Shown: positions 9,520 to 19,586, counted from the first letter of the stretch. The stretch: DNA of 64,000 nucleotides from Luteolibacter ambystomatis (GCF_018137965.1 NZ_CP073100.1:4351754-4415753); one strand, 5' to 3'. A program made the numbers and translations. Notes: generated by a model from the letters alone, not told the origin.

Positions 9520-10584
9520 TCATCCGCCTGCTGCAAGGAAATCGTCGATCGTCACCTTCCGCATCATCGCCGCGCATGTTTTCAACATCGCGTGGTCGCC
9601 CGCTCTTCGCGGACCGGCCAGGGGTGGCATCACCATCAGGTATTCCAGTTCGGGTTTGAAGGCACGGCGGCGCTTGAACTCCCCCGCTCCGCTGGAGGTG
9701 TTTTCATAGGCCCTCGATTGGACCGCGAAGTTGGTGACCACGGTGGACAACTGCCGGTAGAGGCCCTCTTCCGGTGGCAACCGCAGATCGTGACCGAAGA
9801 TCGGTGTGGTGATGGTGCGGCCGACCATGTGCAGACCGAAACATCCCAGCAGCCGGCCGGTGACCGGATCGGCGAGTCCCCCCAGGCGCAGCCATCCGCG
9901 CCCTCGGGCCAGCGCGATCATCTCCGGTGTGAAATCCGGATGACGGATCGAGTAACGGTTCCGGTAAAGCTGGGCATACAGTCCGAGTGCTTCACGGATG
10001 CGGGCATCATCGAAATCCCCGTCCTCCAGTTGATCCAGTCCCGCTCGTTCCAGCAGCCGGAAGTCGCGGCGGTAGTGCTTGCTGCGCGGCGGGTGCCCTT
10101 CGGAAAAATCCTGCACATAGACCACCCGCACCGGCAGCAGCACGGCATCTTCCGGAAGCATTTCCGGCAGGTCTGTTTTCAACACATTGCGCACAGCAAA
10201 GGGGCGCTCCGGCATTTCCTCGCGCAGCTCCGGCAGGATCTTCCACATCGTCTCGCCGGTATTTTCCGATCGGACCGTGGTGGAGAAGGGCAGGCTGCCG
10301 ACCTGGATCGCTCGCCGCCAGGGTCCGCAGGACATGACCCCGGAGATGCCGTGACCAACCATGGAAAGCAGCCCGCGGGGGTTCCGCTTGGCGCGCCACT
10401 CATCCATCACAAAGCCGATGGCGGCGGATTCCAGACAAGTCGTCCAGCAACGTTCCCGGTGGGGGAACGCAGGTTTTGGGTCCGGGACAATCACCGGCAC
10501 GGAAGTCTCATCCGATTGATATTCAACCAGTGTTGCTTCGGCGTTACGGATCAGGGGACCGAGGACGGTTTCCGTACGGGTCAT
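9520..10584 (-). CDS. Probable GNAT/FemAB-fold acyltransferase-like protein
   Basis: 354 residues from MTRTETVLGPL. The family is not certain. The second half (LGLYAQLYRNRYSIRHPDF..., GRLLGCFGLHMVGRTITTPIFGHD..., NTSSGAGEFKRRRAFKPELEYLMV) resembles the final strands of GNAT/FemAB acyltransferases, in which an FKRRRG-like turn precedes the last beta strand. No signal peptide. The reading frame stays open far upstream into the neighbouring ATPase gene, but that part is Arg/Pro-rich shadow sequence. A start at 10692 would overlap the ATPase by 31 bases. The ATPase lies 77 bases upstream on the same strand, so they may be co-transcribed. Substrate unknown. Confidence 0.6.
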   Translation of the reverse strand: MTRTETVLGPLIRNAEATLVEYQSDETSVPVIVPDPKPAFPHRERCWTTCLESAAIGFVMDEWRAKRNPRGLLSMVGHGISGVMSCGPWRRAIQVGSLPFSTTVRSENTGETMWKILPELREEMPERPFAVRNVLKTDLPEMLPEDAVLLPVRVVYVQDFSEGHPPRSKHYRRDFRLLERAGLDQLEDGDFDDARIREALGLYAQLYRNRYSIRHPDFTPEMIALARGRGWLRLGGLADPVTGRLLGCFGLHMVGRTITTPIFGHDLRLPPEEGLYRQLSTVVTNFAVQSRAYENTSSGAGEFKRRRAFKPELEYLMVMPPLAGPRRAGDHAMLKTCAAMMRKVTIDDFLAAGG

Positions 10585-10661
10585 CAAGGGGGCATATGCA
10601 TATTGCAGAATGCCACGCGAGAAGGCGATCAAAATCAGCCATGATGGTCCCGTGGGGGATG

Positions 10662-11786
10662 TCAGTCGTCGTCTCCGCCACTGAAAGTCCATACCCGGCG
10701 GGGGCCGGCATGTTCGGCGAGACGGGTTTCTCCCTCTTGGTTGATGAGGTCGATTTTCCGGGAATCCGCGCGCTCCCCGATCTCGCGGGCGAGGGCCTCG
10801 GAGTGGGTGACCACGATCAACTGGGTTTGAGGGGGCACGGCGGCGATCAATCCAGCCAGCGCGGGCATCAGTCCCGCGTGGAGGCTGTTCTCCGGTTCGT
10901 TGAGCACGATCAAGGGTGGCGGTTTCGGAGTCAGGAGGGCCGCGCAGACGCAGAAGAAACGAAGCGTGCCATCGGACAACTCGCTGGCATCCATCCAGCG
11001 TTTCAGCCCGGGCTTTTGGATGCGGAGCTGGAAGCGGCCGGAACCCTCTCCCGGGGTCCAATGCAGGCCGGGAAAAGCCTCGGCGATGGCGGCCTCAAGC
11101 GGCTCGTCGCATTTGGATTCGAGAATGGTTTGCAAGGTGGCGGCGAGATTCGCGCCATCGTGGGACAAGACCGGCGACCACGATCCGATCAGCGGACGCC
11201 GCAGTGGTGAGTCGGCATCGGTGCGGAACTGGTGGTAGAAGCGCCATGTCAGGAAGATCTCCCGGGCGGCGGCCAGCCCGGGATAGCGGATGCCATCGCG
11301 CACCTCCGCGAGCATGGATTCCGGGGCATGCAGGGGCAGTGGCGATCGTTCGAAGCCGCCTTCACCCGCGCGGAGTTCGACCATGGGACCTTTTCGCCGG
11401 GCGACCTCCTGGCCCTTGCCGTGCCGCTGGAGCCGGAGGCTCTCGACCTTGATATCAGGATCGGTATGAAAAGCCGTGGTTCCTGGTGCTGCCGGAATCA
11501 ATCCGCACGCCATGGAGTAGTGGAAGAAATCGTGCTCCACCTCCCACTCCACGCGGATCGGCTTGTCCTTCTTGCGCGGTCCCGCCCATGCCACGCTCGG
11601 CATGCCGCCCTCGGCGGCGATGGCCGCCGCGAAGTTCCCTTCCGCCATCCGCTGCAGCATCGCCAGCGCGCGGTAGAGATTGGATTTCCCCACGCCATTG
11701 CCGCCGGTCACCACCGTGACCCGCCCCAGCTCCAATCGGAAATCGAGCAACGAACGGTAGCCGCGGAGATGGAGGGTGCGGAGCAT
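10662..11786 (-). CDS. RecF-like AAA ATPase
   Basis: 374 residues. Walker A is GGNGVGKS at residues 28-35. The ABC-type signature is LSDGTLRFF, and the Walker B region is PPLIVLNEPENSLH, followed by the switch histidine in LIVVTHSEAL. This is the single-chain RecF/OLD-type ATPase head without a long coiled coil or an attached TOPRIM nuclease. Such stand-alone ATPases occur both in housekeeping DNA metabolism and in defence modules. No nuclease partner is adjacent, only the acyltransferase-like gene downstream and the ParE-type toxin pair beyond it, so a defence role is only a possibility. Confidence 0.78.
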   Translation of the reverse strand: MLRTLHLRGYRSLLDFRLELGRVTVVTGGNGVGKSNLYRALAMLQRMAEGNFAAAIAAEGGMPSVAWAGPRKKDKPIRVEWEVEHDFFHYSMACGLIPAAPGTTAFHTDPDIKVESLRLQRHGKGQEVARRKGPMVELRAGEGGFERSPLPLHAPESMLAEVRDGIRYPGLAAAREIFLTWRFYHQFRTDADSPLRRPLIGSWSPVLSHDGANLAATLQTILESKCDEPLEAAIAEAFPGLHWTPGEGSGRFQLRIQKPGLKRWMDASELSDGTLRFFCVCAALLTPKPPPLIVLNEPENSLHAGLMPALAGLIAAVPPQTQLIVVTHSEALAREIGERADSRKIDLINQEGETRLAEHAGPRRVWTFSGGDDD

Positions 11787-11894
11787 CGGTGGCAGGATGA
11801 AGGAAAAGAACCGGCAGGGGAATGCGGGTTTTTAGGCAGCAGGTCTCCGGCTTCGTTCCTTGCATTGGAACGAGCCATGGAGGATCATGACGCC

Positions 11895-12113
11895 ATGACG
11901 GTGCTCGATCAGATCAAGGGCCTTTCCGCCGCCGATGCATTGGTGGCCATGGAAGCCTTGTGGGATCGGCTTAGTGAAAAAGGAGCTGAGCCGGAATCGC
12001 CGGATTGGCATCATGAGGAACTCGCCAGACGGGAAGCCATGGTCGCCGAGGGGAAGGTGGAGTTCTTCGATTGGGATGAGGCGAAGCTGCGCATCCGGGA
12101 TCGGGTGAAATGA
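11895..12113 (+). CDS. Antitoxin of the addiction-module protein family
   Basis: 72 residues, MTVLDQIKGLSAADALVAMEALWDRLSE. It matches the small 'putative addiction module' antitoxins, in which an N-terminal helix pair and a C-terminal WHHEELARREAMVAEGKVEFFDWDEAKLRIRDRV tail wrap the toxin. GGAGG at 11879-11883 favours the ATG at 11895; an in-frame ATG at 11877 would add six residues. It overlaps the toxin gene by four bases (ATGA), the usual antitoxin-first arrangement. Confidence 0.82.
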   Translation: MTVLDQIKGLSAADALVAMEALWDRLSEKGAEPESPDWHHEELARREAMVAEGKVEFFDWDEAKLRIRDRVK

Positions 12114-12403
12114 AGATCCGCATCCTTGGAACTGCTGAAGAGGATTTGGAGGCGGGCTATCACTTCTACGAAAGCCAGGCACCGGGCATCGGAGACTACT
12201 TTCTCGACTCCCTTTTCGCAGACATCGATTCGCTCCATCTGTATGCGGGAATCCACAAGATCATCGGGAACAAACACCGGATGCTCGCAAAGAGGTTTCC
12301 GTTTGCGATTTTCTATCGTGTGCGAAACGAAGGCGTGGACGTATGGGCGGTTTTGGATTTGCGCCGTCGGCCTTCGTGGATACGGAAGCAGCTGGAACGT
12401 TAG
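12110..12403 (+). CDS. ParE/RelE-superfamily toxin
   Basis: 97 residues, MKIRILGTAEEDLEAGYHFYESQAPGIGDYFLDSLFADIDSL. This is the ParE branch of the RelE/ParE fold: helical hairpin, then a beta sheet ending in FPFAIFYRVRNEGVDVWAVLDLRRRPSWIRKQLE. Whether it acts on gyrase or on mRNA cannot be told from sequence. It forms a translationally coupled pair with the antitoxin just upstream. A dispersed repeat follows directly after the stop codon. Confidence 0.85.
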   Translation: MKIRILGTAEEDLEAGYHFYESQAPGIGDYFLDSLFADIDSLHLYAGIHKIIGNKHRMLAKRFPFAIFYRVRNEGVDVWAVLDLRRRPSWIRKQLER

Positions 12404-12450
12404 AGACTCCGCCTCACGGGAAGACCCTCCTCGGCTAAAGCCTCAACTCC
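12403..12450. repeat. Dispersed intergenic repeat, copy 1 (minus orientation)
   Basis: GAGACTCCGCCTC... to ...GGCTAAAGCCTCAACTCC between the toxin and the SNF2 gene. It is the reverse complement, with a few differences, of 36708-36755. A fragment with the same GAGGCTTTAGC core is at 15206-15222. It contains small self-complementary stretches, in keeping with a REP-like non-coding element. Confidence 0.6.
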
Positions 12451-12451
12451 A

Positions 12452-15193
12452 TTACTCCATCGGAGCCAGCAGCGCGCCGAGCGTGTTCGAGTCGAGGCGG
12501 GTGGAGACATCCGCATCGGCGAGCAGGGCGTTGGCGAGCTGGCTCTTCTGCTGCTGGAGCTTGTGGATACGTTCTTCCACGGTGCCCTGGCAGAGCAGCT
12601 TGTGGACGAAGACCGGCTTGTCCTGGCCGATGCGGTAGGCGCGGTCGGTGGCTTGCGCCTCGGCGGCGGGGTTCCACCACGGATCGTAGTGGATCACCGT
12701 GTCCGCGGCGACGAGGTTGAGGCCGGTGCCGCCCGCCTTCAGCGAGATCAGGAACACCGATGCATCCCCTTCCTGGAATTCCTTCACCAGCCCGCCGCGG
12801 TTCTTCGATTCGCCAGTAAGCTTCAAGTACGAGATCTTCCGTAGTTTCAGCCCGTCCTCGATGATCTGGAGCATGGAGGTGAACTGGGAGAACAGCAGCG
12901 TGCGGCGGCCTTCCTCGACCAGCGTCTCCAGTAGCTCGAAGAGATAATCGAGCTTCCCGGAGCCGGCGAGATCCGCTTCCAGCTTCGACTCACCTTCCAG
13001 CTTCAGCAGCCGTGGATCGCAGCAGATCTGGCGCAGCTTCATCAGCGCCTCCAGGAACACCATCTGCGACTTGTCGAAGCCGCGCGCGGCGATCGCCTGG
13101 CGCACCCGTTTGTCCATCGCCGCGCGGATGGTTTCGTAGAGGTCCTTTTGGCCGGAGGTCAGCTCCACCATGTGGACCAGCTCGGTCTTCGGCGGCAGTT
13201 CCTTCGCCACCTGGTCCTTGGTGCGGCGCAGGATCAGCGGGGCCACGCGCTTCTTCAATGCGGCCTGGCGTTCGGCATCGCCATTGCGCTCGATCGGCGT
13301 GCGGAAGCGACGGTTGAAATCCTCCTGACTGCCGAGGAAGCCGGGCATCAGGAACTTGAGCTGGCTCCACAGTTCGCCGAGGTGGTTCTCCACCGGCGTG
13401 CCGGAGAGACACAGGCGGTGGCGGGCATTGAGCTTGCACGCGGCCTGCGCGACCTTGGCGGAAGGGTTCTTGATGTTCTGCGCCTCATCCAGCACCGCGA
13501 GGTGGAACGAATGCTCCGTGAGCTTGTCGATGTCACGTTGGAGCAGGGCGAACGAGGTGAGCACCACGTCCGCGTAGGGGATCGAGCGGAAGTACTTCTT
13601 CCGCTCCGGGCCATCGAGCAGCAGGATGCGCAGCTCAGGCGCGAACTTGCGGATCTCCGCCTGCCAGTTCGGCACCACGCTGGTCGGCGCGATCACCAGC
13701 GAGGGCCGCTTCGCATTGCGGCCGCTGGCTTTCTCCGCAAGGATGTGGGTGATGGTCTGGAGCGTTTTGCCGAGGCCCATGTCATCGGCCAGGATGCCGT
13801 GCAGCTCGTGGCGGGCGAGGAACTGCATCCAGCGGAAACCGGAGAGCTGGTAGGGGCGCAGCTCGGCCTTGAGTCCCTCCGGCGGTGGCTCGGGGTTGAT
13901 GCCCTCGAAGCCATTGAGCTTTTCCGCCAGCTCGGCGAGACGCGGCGGCGGCTCGATGCCGAACTCCGCCAAGCCCAGCGCGGCGGCATCGAGCGGATGC
14001 AGCGGCATCTTGCCGCCCTTGAACCGGCGCGGGTCGATGAGCGCGGCGAAGTGTTTGAGAATCTTCCGCACGCGGGCAGTCGGCAGGCGCAGCGCGGTGC
14101 CGTCCGGCAGGTAGTGCAGGAAATGACCGTCGGCGGGGAACTCCAGCGATTCCTCCAGCGCGCCCTTGTCGAGCAGCGCGGCGAGGATCGGCAGCAGGTC
14201 GATGGACTTGCCCGCCACCTCGATGCCCACGGAGAGGTGGAACCAGCCGGTGGAATCATCCTCCAGCGTGAAGACCCAGTTGTCCGGATCAAGGTCGATC
14301 ACATCGTAGCCCACATCGCGGGCGACTTCGAAGGTCCACTTCGCCGCTTCCAGCACCTCGCGTCCGCGCGAGCGCAACCATGGCCAGAATTCCGCGATGG
14401 GGCCGTGCACTGCGGAGGGGAACCACAGGCCGCCTTCGTTCGTGATGCCTTTTTTTCCGGCCAGCGAAAGCAGGAATCGGAACTCGGCATGGCCGGACAG
14501 GCTCCCAAGTCCGACCTGTTGGAGCGCCTGCACCGCGCTGTATTCCGCCGCCACATCCCGCCGGATCACCAGCGGCCCTTTCTTCGTTTCCACCCGGAAC
14601 TCGCGGGCGCCAGGTGCGCCGGAAATCGGGATACGATGTTCACCGTAGATGGCGAAGGGCCGCGCCACCACCCAGTCACCCTGATCCGGCATTTTCAGCG
14701 CCTGAAGCAGCAGCCGGATGACCTTGGAATCCGTCGACTCGCGGACGAGCGTGAGATGAAAGGTGGGAACCAGCTCGACATGCGGGATATCCTCCGGCGC
14801 GGGTACCAGCGTTTCGGCGGCAGCGAGCTCGGGAGCCTGGCGGCTGCGGACGATGGCCCCTTCCAATACTCGGGAAAGCGTCTTCGGTTTCGATGCCTCG
14901 GTGAGCATAGCGGCCGCATGCGGGCAGAACCGGCCGAACTCGCACGAGCAATTCGTCTCGAACTGCCAGCCGTCCCCGGCCACCCACATCGGGATCTCGC
15001 AATCCTCTCCGGCGACGTTGGCGCGCAGCGTGAGGTTGTCGTCGTCCGGACGCTCGGCGGCCAGCTCGCGGACCTTGCTTTTCAGCTTATGCCCGGCGGC
15101 GAGGTGCTCTTCGTCGAAACGCTCCTGCCAGAGGAGGTTTTCGAGGAAGTCACGGATGGCGGCGGCGGTGGGCAAGGGGCGGAAAGCATGCAA
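12452..15193 (-). CDS. SNF2-family helicase with N-terminal SWIM zinc finger
   Basis: 913 residues. A SWIM finger at residues 82-92 has C82-x-C84 and C90-x-H92 (CSCEFGRFCPH). A middle region (~100-420) of family-specific beta domains follows. The SNF2 motor is about 430-905, with motif I DDMGLGKTLQT, motif II DEAQ, motif III LSGTPVENHLGELW, the helicase-C region LLFSQFTSMLQIIEDGL, and motif VI in ATDRAYRIGQ. Bacterial SWIM-SNF2 proteins are double-stranded DNA translocases of RapA/HepA type, with proposed roles in RNA polymerase recycling or DNA remodelling. The start at MHAFRPLPTAAAIRDFLE fits. Confidence 0.92.
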   Translation of the reverse strand: MHAFRPLPTAAAIRDFLENLLWQERFDEEHLAAGHKLKSKVRELAAERPDDDNLTLRANVAGEDCEIPMWVAGDGWQFETNCSCEFGRFCPHAAAMLTEASKPKTLSRVLEGAIVRSRQAPELAAAETLVPAPEDIPHVELVPTFHLTLVRESTDSKVIRLLLQALKMPDQGDWVVARPFAIYGEHRIPISGAPGAREFRVETKKGPLVIRRDVAAEYSAVQALQQVGLGSLSGHAEFRFLLSLAGKKGITNEGGLWFPSAVHGPIAEFWPWLRSRGREVLEAAKWTFEVARDVGYDVIDLDPDNWVFTLEDDSTGWFHLSVGIEVAGKSIDLLPILAALLDKGALEESLEFPADGHFLHYLPDGTALRLPTARVRKILKHFAALIDPRRFKGGKMPLHPLDAAALGLAEFGIEPPPRLAELAEKLNGFEGINPEPPPEGLKAELRPYQLSGFRWMQFLARHELHGILADDMGLGKTLQTITHILAEKASGRNAKRPSLVIAPTSVVPNWQAEIRKFAPELRILLLDGPERKKYFRSIPYADVVLTSFALLQRDIDKLTEHSFHLAVLDEAQNIKNPSAKVAQAACKLNARHRLCLSGTPVENHLGELWSQLKFLMPGFLGSQEDFNRRFRTPIERNGDAERQAALKKRVAPLILRRTKDQVAKELPPKTELVHMVELTSGQKDLYETIRAAMDKRVRQAIAARGFDKSQMVFLEALMKLRQICCDPRLLKLEGESKLEADLAGSGKLDYLFELLETLVEEGRRTLLFSQFTSMLQIIEDGLKLRKISYLKLTGESKNRGGLVKEFQEGDASVFLISLKAGGTGLNLVAADTVIHYDPWWNPAAEAQATDRAYRIGQDKPVFVHKLLCQGTVEERIHKLQQQKSQLANALLADADVSTRLDSNTLGALLAPME

Positions 15194-15205
15194 GCCGCAG
15201 GGCCG

Positions 15206-15222
15206 GAGTCGAGGCTTTAGCG
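15206..15222. repeat. Fragment of the dispersed GAGGCTTTAGC repeat
   Basis: Seventeen bases (GGAGTCGAGGCTTTAGC) just upstream of the SNF2 start match the core of the repeat found at 12403-12450 and 36708-36755. Probably a decayed copy. Confidence 0.4.
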
Positions 15223-15267
15223 CGTCTCATTCTTGCCGAAGTGGCGGGGTTTGTGCGAGAATGCTCC

Positions 15268-15852
15268 ATGGCGATCTACAATCCCGCGTTGCAGGTCTTC
15301 CTCATCCCCCTGTGGGACCACACCATCACGTTGCGCGAGGGCATGCGACGGCTGCTCTCCATCGGCAACGACCAGGGCGAGGTGCCGTTCCTCGTCAAGA
15401 TCATGGAGAATCCGGCCTTCGATCTGCCGCCGCTGTCGATGTTCCGGGGACGGGTCACGTTGGAGCAGCACGATTGCGTCCACCTCCTGCTCGGGCGTGG
15501 CACCACGCTCTACGACGAGGCATTCACCATCGGGTTCACGATGGGATCGTCCAAGGAAATGAGCAGCGCCGCCACGCGATGGTTCGCCACCGTGGCGGGG
15601 AGATGGTATCCGAAGCCGTACCGCTTTCCGAAATCCGCGCGCAGGATTTTCACCGATGCGGTGCATCTGGGAGCGGTCTCGGAGTGCAAGCCGCTGGACC
15701 GGGTGGACTTCCGGCCGCTGATGGATTTTTCTCTGTGCGAGGTGCGACATCGGCTGGGCATTGAGGAGGAACTGTTGCAGGCGTACTACAACGTCGAGGC
15801 GATGCGGAATCCAAAGATCACGGCGTGCCGGAGGCTTCGCCACAAGGAGTAG
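15268..15852 (+). CDS. COQ4-like protein
   Basis: 194 residues from MAIYNPALQV. It carries H68-D-C-V-H72 followed by exactly eleven residues and E84 (HDCVHLLLGRGTTLYDE), which is the HDxxH-x11-E zinc motif of the COQ4 family of coenzyme Q biosynthesis. The following AFTIGFTMG matches the hydrophobic segment after the motif in COQ4 proteins. The C-terminal half is poorly conserved. No ubiquinone gene is nearby, and many Verrucomicrobia use menaquinone, so the role may lie in another lipid or quinone process. The family call rests on the motif and overall size. Confidence 0.62.
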   Translation: MAIYNPALQVFLIPLWDHTITLREGMRRLLSIGNDQGEVPFLVKIMENPAFDLPPLSMFRGRVTLEQHDCVHLLLGRGTTLYDEAFTIGFTMGSSKEMSSAATRWFATVAGRWYPKPYRFPKSARRIFTDAVHLGAVSECKPLDRVDFRPLMDFSLCEVRHRLGIEEELLQAYYNVEAMRNPKITACRRLRHKE

Positions 15853-15866
15853 GGACATTCCTGTCC

Positions 15867-16754
15867 TTACTCCTTGGGTCCGGTGAACAATCGCAGCAAT
15901 TCCTCGGCTGCGGGGCTTGCCTTTGCGCCGCGGCGTTTCATCAGACTCACCGTGCGGTAGAGCCCTTCCCCGGCGAAGGGCCGGATGACCACACTGTCTC
16001 CCAGATCCCTCACTGCCAGCTTCGGCACCACGGTAACTCCCAATCCCGCCGCCACCATCGCCATCGCGGTGGAGAGTTGGTCGCAGCGCAAACCCGGATT
16101 GGGATCGCGGATCTTGCAAACGCGCAGCGTGCGATCGGAAAGGCAATGACCGCCCTGGAGATGGATCAGCTCGGATGCATCCAGGTCGGCGGCGGTGGGT
16201 GACTGCTTCCGTGTCGCCAGCGGATGATCCGCCGGCGCGGCCAGTAGCAGCGGCTCACGGAACAGTTCACGCAGGTGCAGCGACCAGCGTTTGCGCTCGG
16301 CCTCCGCCACATCGCTGAGAATCGCGAACTCGATGGCACCGGATACCACCTGCGGAATCAGATCCGCGGTGCGTGCCTCCGAAACGGCGAGATCGATGCC
16401 GGGAAAGCGTTTGCGGAACGGGCCGAGCAAACGAGGCAGCAGATACGGCGCGATGGTCGGGATGATCCCGAAGGCCACCTTACCGGATTGAAGTTCCCGC
16501 CGACCGGTGAAGGCGTCCTTGGCCCGCGCGGTTTCCTCCAGGATGCGCGCGGCGTGTTCCATGAGCAGCGATCCGGCCGCGGTGGCCTCCACTCCGCGAG
16601 GCTTGCGGATCAGCAAGGGCTCGCCCAGTTCCGCTTCCAGCGCCTGGATCTGCTGGCTGAGTGCGGGTTGGGAAAGGTGGCAGCGTTTCGCCGCGGCGGT
16701 GAGCGATCCCTCCTCCAGGATCGTGCGCAGGAGTTCGAGCTGGCGGATTTCCAT
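15867..16754 (-). CDS. oxyR: OxyR-like LysR-type peroxide sensor
   Basis: 295 residues from MEIRQLELLRTI. The N-terminal winged helix-turn-helix is GSLTAAAKRCHLSQPALSQQIQALEAELG. The C-terminal effector domain contains GGHCLSDRTLRVCKIRD, with C204 and C213 nine residues apart. This is the position and spacing of the redox cysteine pair of OxyR (C199/C208 in E. coli), so it should switch by disulfide formation with peroxide. It diverges from the small membrane peptide and catalase genes, with a T-N11-A box in the gap. The frame extends upstream to 16847, but family alignment supports 16754. Confidence 0.85.
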   Translation of the reverse strand: MEIRQLELLRTILEEGSLTAAAKRCHLSQPALSQQIQALEAELGEPLLIRKPRGVEATAAGSLLMEHAARILEETARAKDAFTGRRELQSGKVAFGIIPTIAPYLLPRLLGPFRKRFPGIDLAVSEARTADLIPQVVSGAIEFAILSDVAEAERKRWSLHLRELFREPLLLAAPADHPLATRKQSPTAADLDASELIHLQGGHCLSDRTLRVCKIRDPNPGLRCDQLSTAMAMVAAGLGVTVVPKLAVRDLGDSVVIRPFAGEGLYRTVSLMKRRGAKASPAAEELLRLFTGPKE

Positions 16755-16762
16755 CGGTGCGG

Positions 16763-16785
16763 AGCCATAAGAAAATCCAATGGCT
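16763..16785. promoter_or_regulatory. LysR-type T-N11-A operator between oxyR and the catalase operon
   Basis: AGCCAT, eleven bases, ATGGCT: six-base perfect arms around a T-N11-A core in the 98-bp divergent gap. This is the textbook LysR-regulator box and its position fits control of both directions. It starts nine bases upstream of the oxyR ATG, so autoregulation is likely. Binding is inferred. Confidence 0.6.
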
Positions 16786-16852
16786 GGGTTTGCAACACAC
16801 GATTTCCCGGATGGCGGGTTTCCGGGCATGATGCCCGCATTCCTCAAAGGCC

Positions 16853-17008
16853 ATGATCTACTTTCTGCGCAACCACTACCCCGCCGAGTTCCGGAGCTTC
16901 GTGCTCATGTGGCGGGAAACCACGCCCGCCGATGGCAGCCGTACCCGCCATCTCATCGCCGCCGCCCTCTCGGGTCTCTCGATCATCGGCATCCTCTTTC
17001 TCTCCTGA
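16853..17008 (+). CDS. Small membrane peptide upstream of catalase (51 aa)
   Basis: ATG at 16853, TGA at 17006-17008, 51 codons: [20 protein letters not shown], then [12 protein letters not shown] and a C-terminal hydrophobic stretch [19 protein letters not shown] that should span the membrane. The stop is 13 bases before the catalase ATG and the gene lies between the OxyR box and katA, so it is probably the first gene of the catalase operon. I do not recognise the family. Support comes from position, intact frame, a clear membrane helix, and the tight spacing; there is no homology evidence. Confidence 0.55.
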   Translation: MIYFLRNHYPAEFRSFVLMWRETTPADGSRTRHLIAAALSGLSIIGILFLS

Positions 17009-17021
17009 ACCGACGCAACCC

Positions 17022-18506
<1,485 letters not shown>

Positions 18507-18529
18507 GAACCCGCAACCTTACCGGAACC

Positions 18530-19036
18530 ATGCAAGCCACCGCCGCCGAGGAAGCCCGCTACGCCGAGCTGCAGCGCATCGCGCTCGGCGCCGCCCGTCA
18601 CGGAGATCTCACCACGCTCGCGCCCATGCTGGACGCAGGGCTGCCGGTGAATCTCCGTGATGAGAAAGGCAACTCCCTCCTCATGCTCGCCGCCTACCAC
18701 GGCGAGCAGGCGGCGGTGGAACTCCTGCTCGGGCATGGTGCCGATCCGGATGCCCGCAACGACCGCCAGCAAACACCGCTGGCGGGGGTCGCTTTCAAGG
18801 GCCATCTGGAAGTCGCCTGCATCCTGCTCGCAGCCGGAGCGGATGCCACTGCGGACCAAGGCGGTGGCAGGACTCCTGCGATGTTCGCCGCCATGTTCGG
18901 CCACACCGACCTGCTGACCTTGCTGAATGAAAAATCCGAGCGCCCGCGGTCGCGGATGCTCGGATTGAAACTCACCAGTTGGGCGCGGCTGGTGTCCGCG
19001 CTGCGGCGCTGGTTCGTGCCGCGCAAGCTGGCCTGA
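18530..19036 (+). CDS. ankB: AnkB-like ankyrin-repeat protein
   Basis: 168 residues with four to five ankyrin repeats (GNSLLMLAAYHGEQAAVELLLGHGADPD, QTPLAGVAFKGHLEVACILLAAGAD, RTPAMFAAMFGHTDLLTLL) and a basic C-terminal tail. It starts 23 bases after katA. Catalase-ankyrin operons are known from Pseudomonas (katB-ankB), where the ankyrin protein is needed for full catalase activity, so a catalase-supporting role is a good inference. No obvious signal peptide, matching a cytoplasmic catalase. Confidence 0.82.
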   Translation: MQATAAEEARYAELQRIALGAARHGDLTTLAPMLDAGLPVNLRDEKGNSLLMLAAYHGEQAAVELLLGHGADPDARNDRQQTPLAGVAFKGHLEVACILLAAGADATADQGGGRTPAMFAAMFGHTDLLTLLNEKSERPRSRMLGLKLTSWARLVSALRRWFVPRKLA

Positions 19037-19037
19037 C

Positions 19038-19586
19038 TTACTTCGCCTCGAGCGCCTTCTCGACCGCCTCGCTCACGTCGGAGAGGTCGGGCTTGGTCTT
19101 CGGCTCGAAGCGGGCGATCGGCTTGCCGTCCTTGCCGATCAGGAACTTGCCGAAGTTCCACTTCACGTCGCCCGGGAAGGCACCTTGAGGCCCGGTCAGC
19201 GCGGCGTAGAGCGGGTGCTGCTCCGGACCCTTGACGTGGATCTTCTCCATCAGCGGGAACGTCACCGCGTAGGTGCTTTTGCAGAACTCCTGGATCTCCG
19301 TAGCGGTGCCGGGTTCCTGGCCGTTGAAGTCATTGCAGGGGAAACCGAGGATCACGAAACCCTTGTCCTTGTATTTTTCGTACATCGCCTCGAGCGGCTT
19401 GTACTGCGGGGTGTTGCCGCACTTCGAGGCCACGTTCACGACGAGCACGACCTTGCCGGCGTAATCCTTCAGCGAGGTGTCCTTGCCCTGGATGTCCTTG
19501 AAGCCAATGGCGGTGAGATCGGCGCCGAAGGCGGAAGCCGCGAAAACCACGGCGGGAATGACGATGCGGTGGAGCATGACTCCCAC
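19038..19586 (-). CDS. Glutathione peroxidase-family thiol peroxidase, secreted
   Basis: 182 residues with a signal peptide (MLHRIVIPAVVFAASAFGA; M4 at 19577 may be the start). Thioredoxin-fold peroxidase: peroxidatic C56 in VASKCGNTPQY (cysteine instead of selenocysteine), C84 in GFPCNDFNGQEPG, Q90, and the WNFGKFLI tryptophan/asparagine motif, completing the Cys-Gln-Trp-Asn tetrad. Many bacterial members use thioredoxin rather than glutathione. It is convergent with ankB, one base apart, and extends the peroxide-defence cluster to the periplasm. Confidence 0.9.
   Translation of the reverse strand: MGVMLHRIVIPAVVFAASAFGADLTAIGFKDIQGKDTSLKDYAGKVVLVVNVASKCGNTPQYKPLEAMYEKYKDKGFVILGFPCNDFNGQEPGTATEIQEFCKSTYAVTFPLMEKIHVKGPEQHPLYAALTGPQGAFPGDVKWNFGKFLIGKDGKPIARFEPKTKPDLSDVSEAVEKALEAK

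Noticed and set aside
10693..11061. N-terminal extension of the acyltransferase-like gene
   Set aside because: It overlaps the RecF-like ATPase on the same strand in another frame and translates to Arg/Pro-rich sequence without domain character.
10662..12403. Defence island around the RecF-like ATPase and ParE-type pair
   Set aside because: No nuclease, helicase partner or other defence gene is adjacent; the toxin-antitoxin pair is divergently placed and explains itself.
13148..15220. A 690-codon open frame antisense to the SNF2 helicase
   Set aside because: Composition follows the opposite strand's codon pattern; the SNF2 protein has all family motifs and this frame has none.
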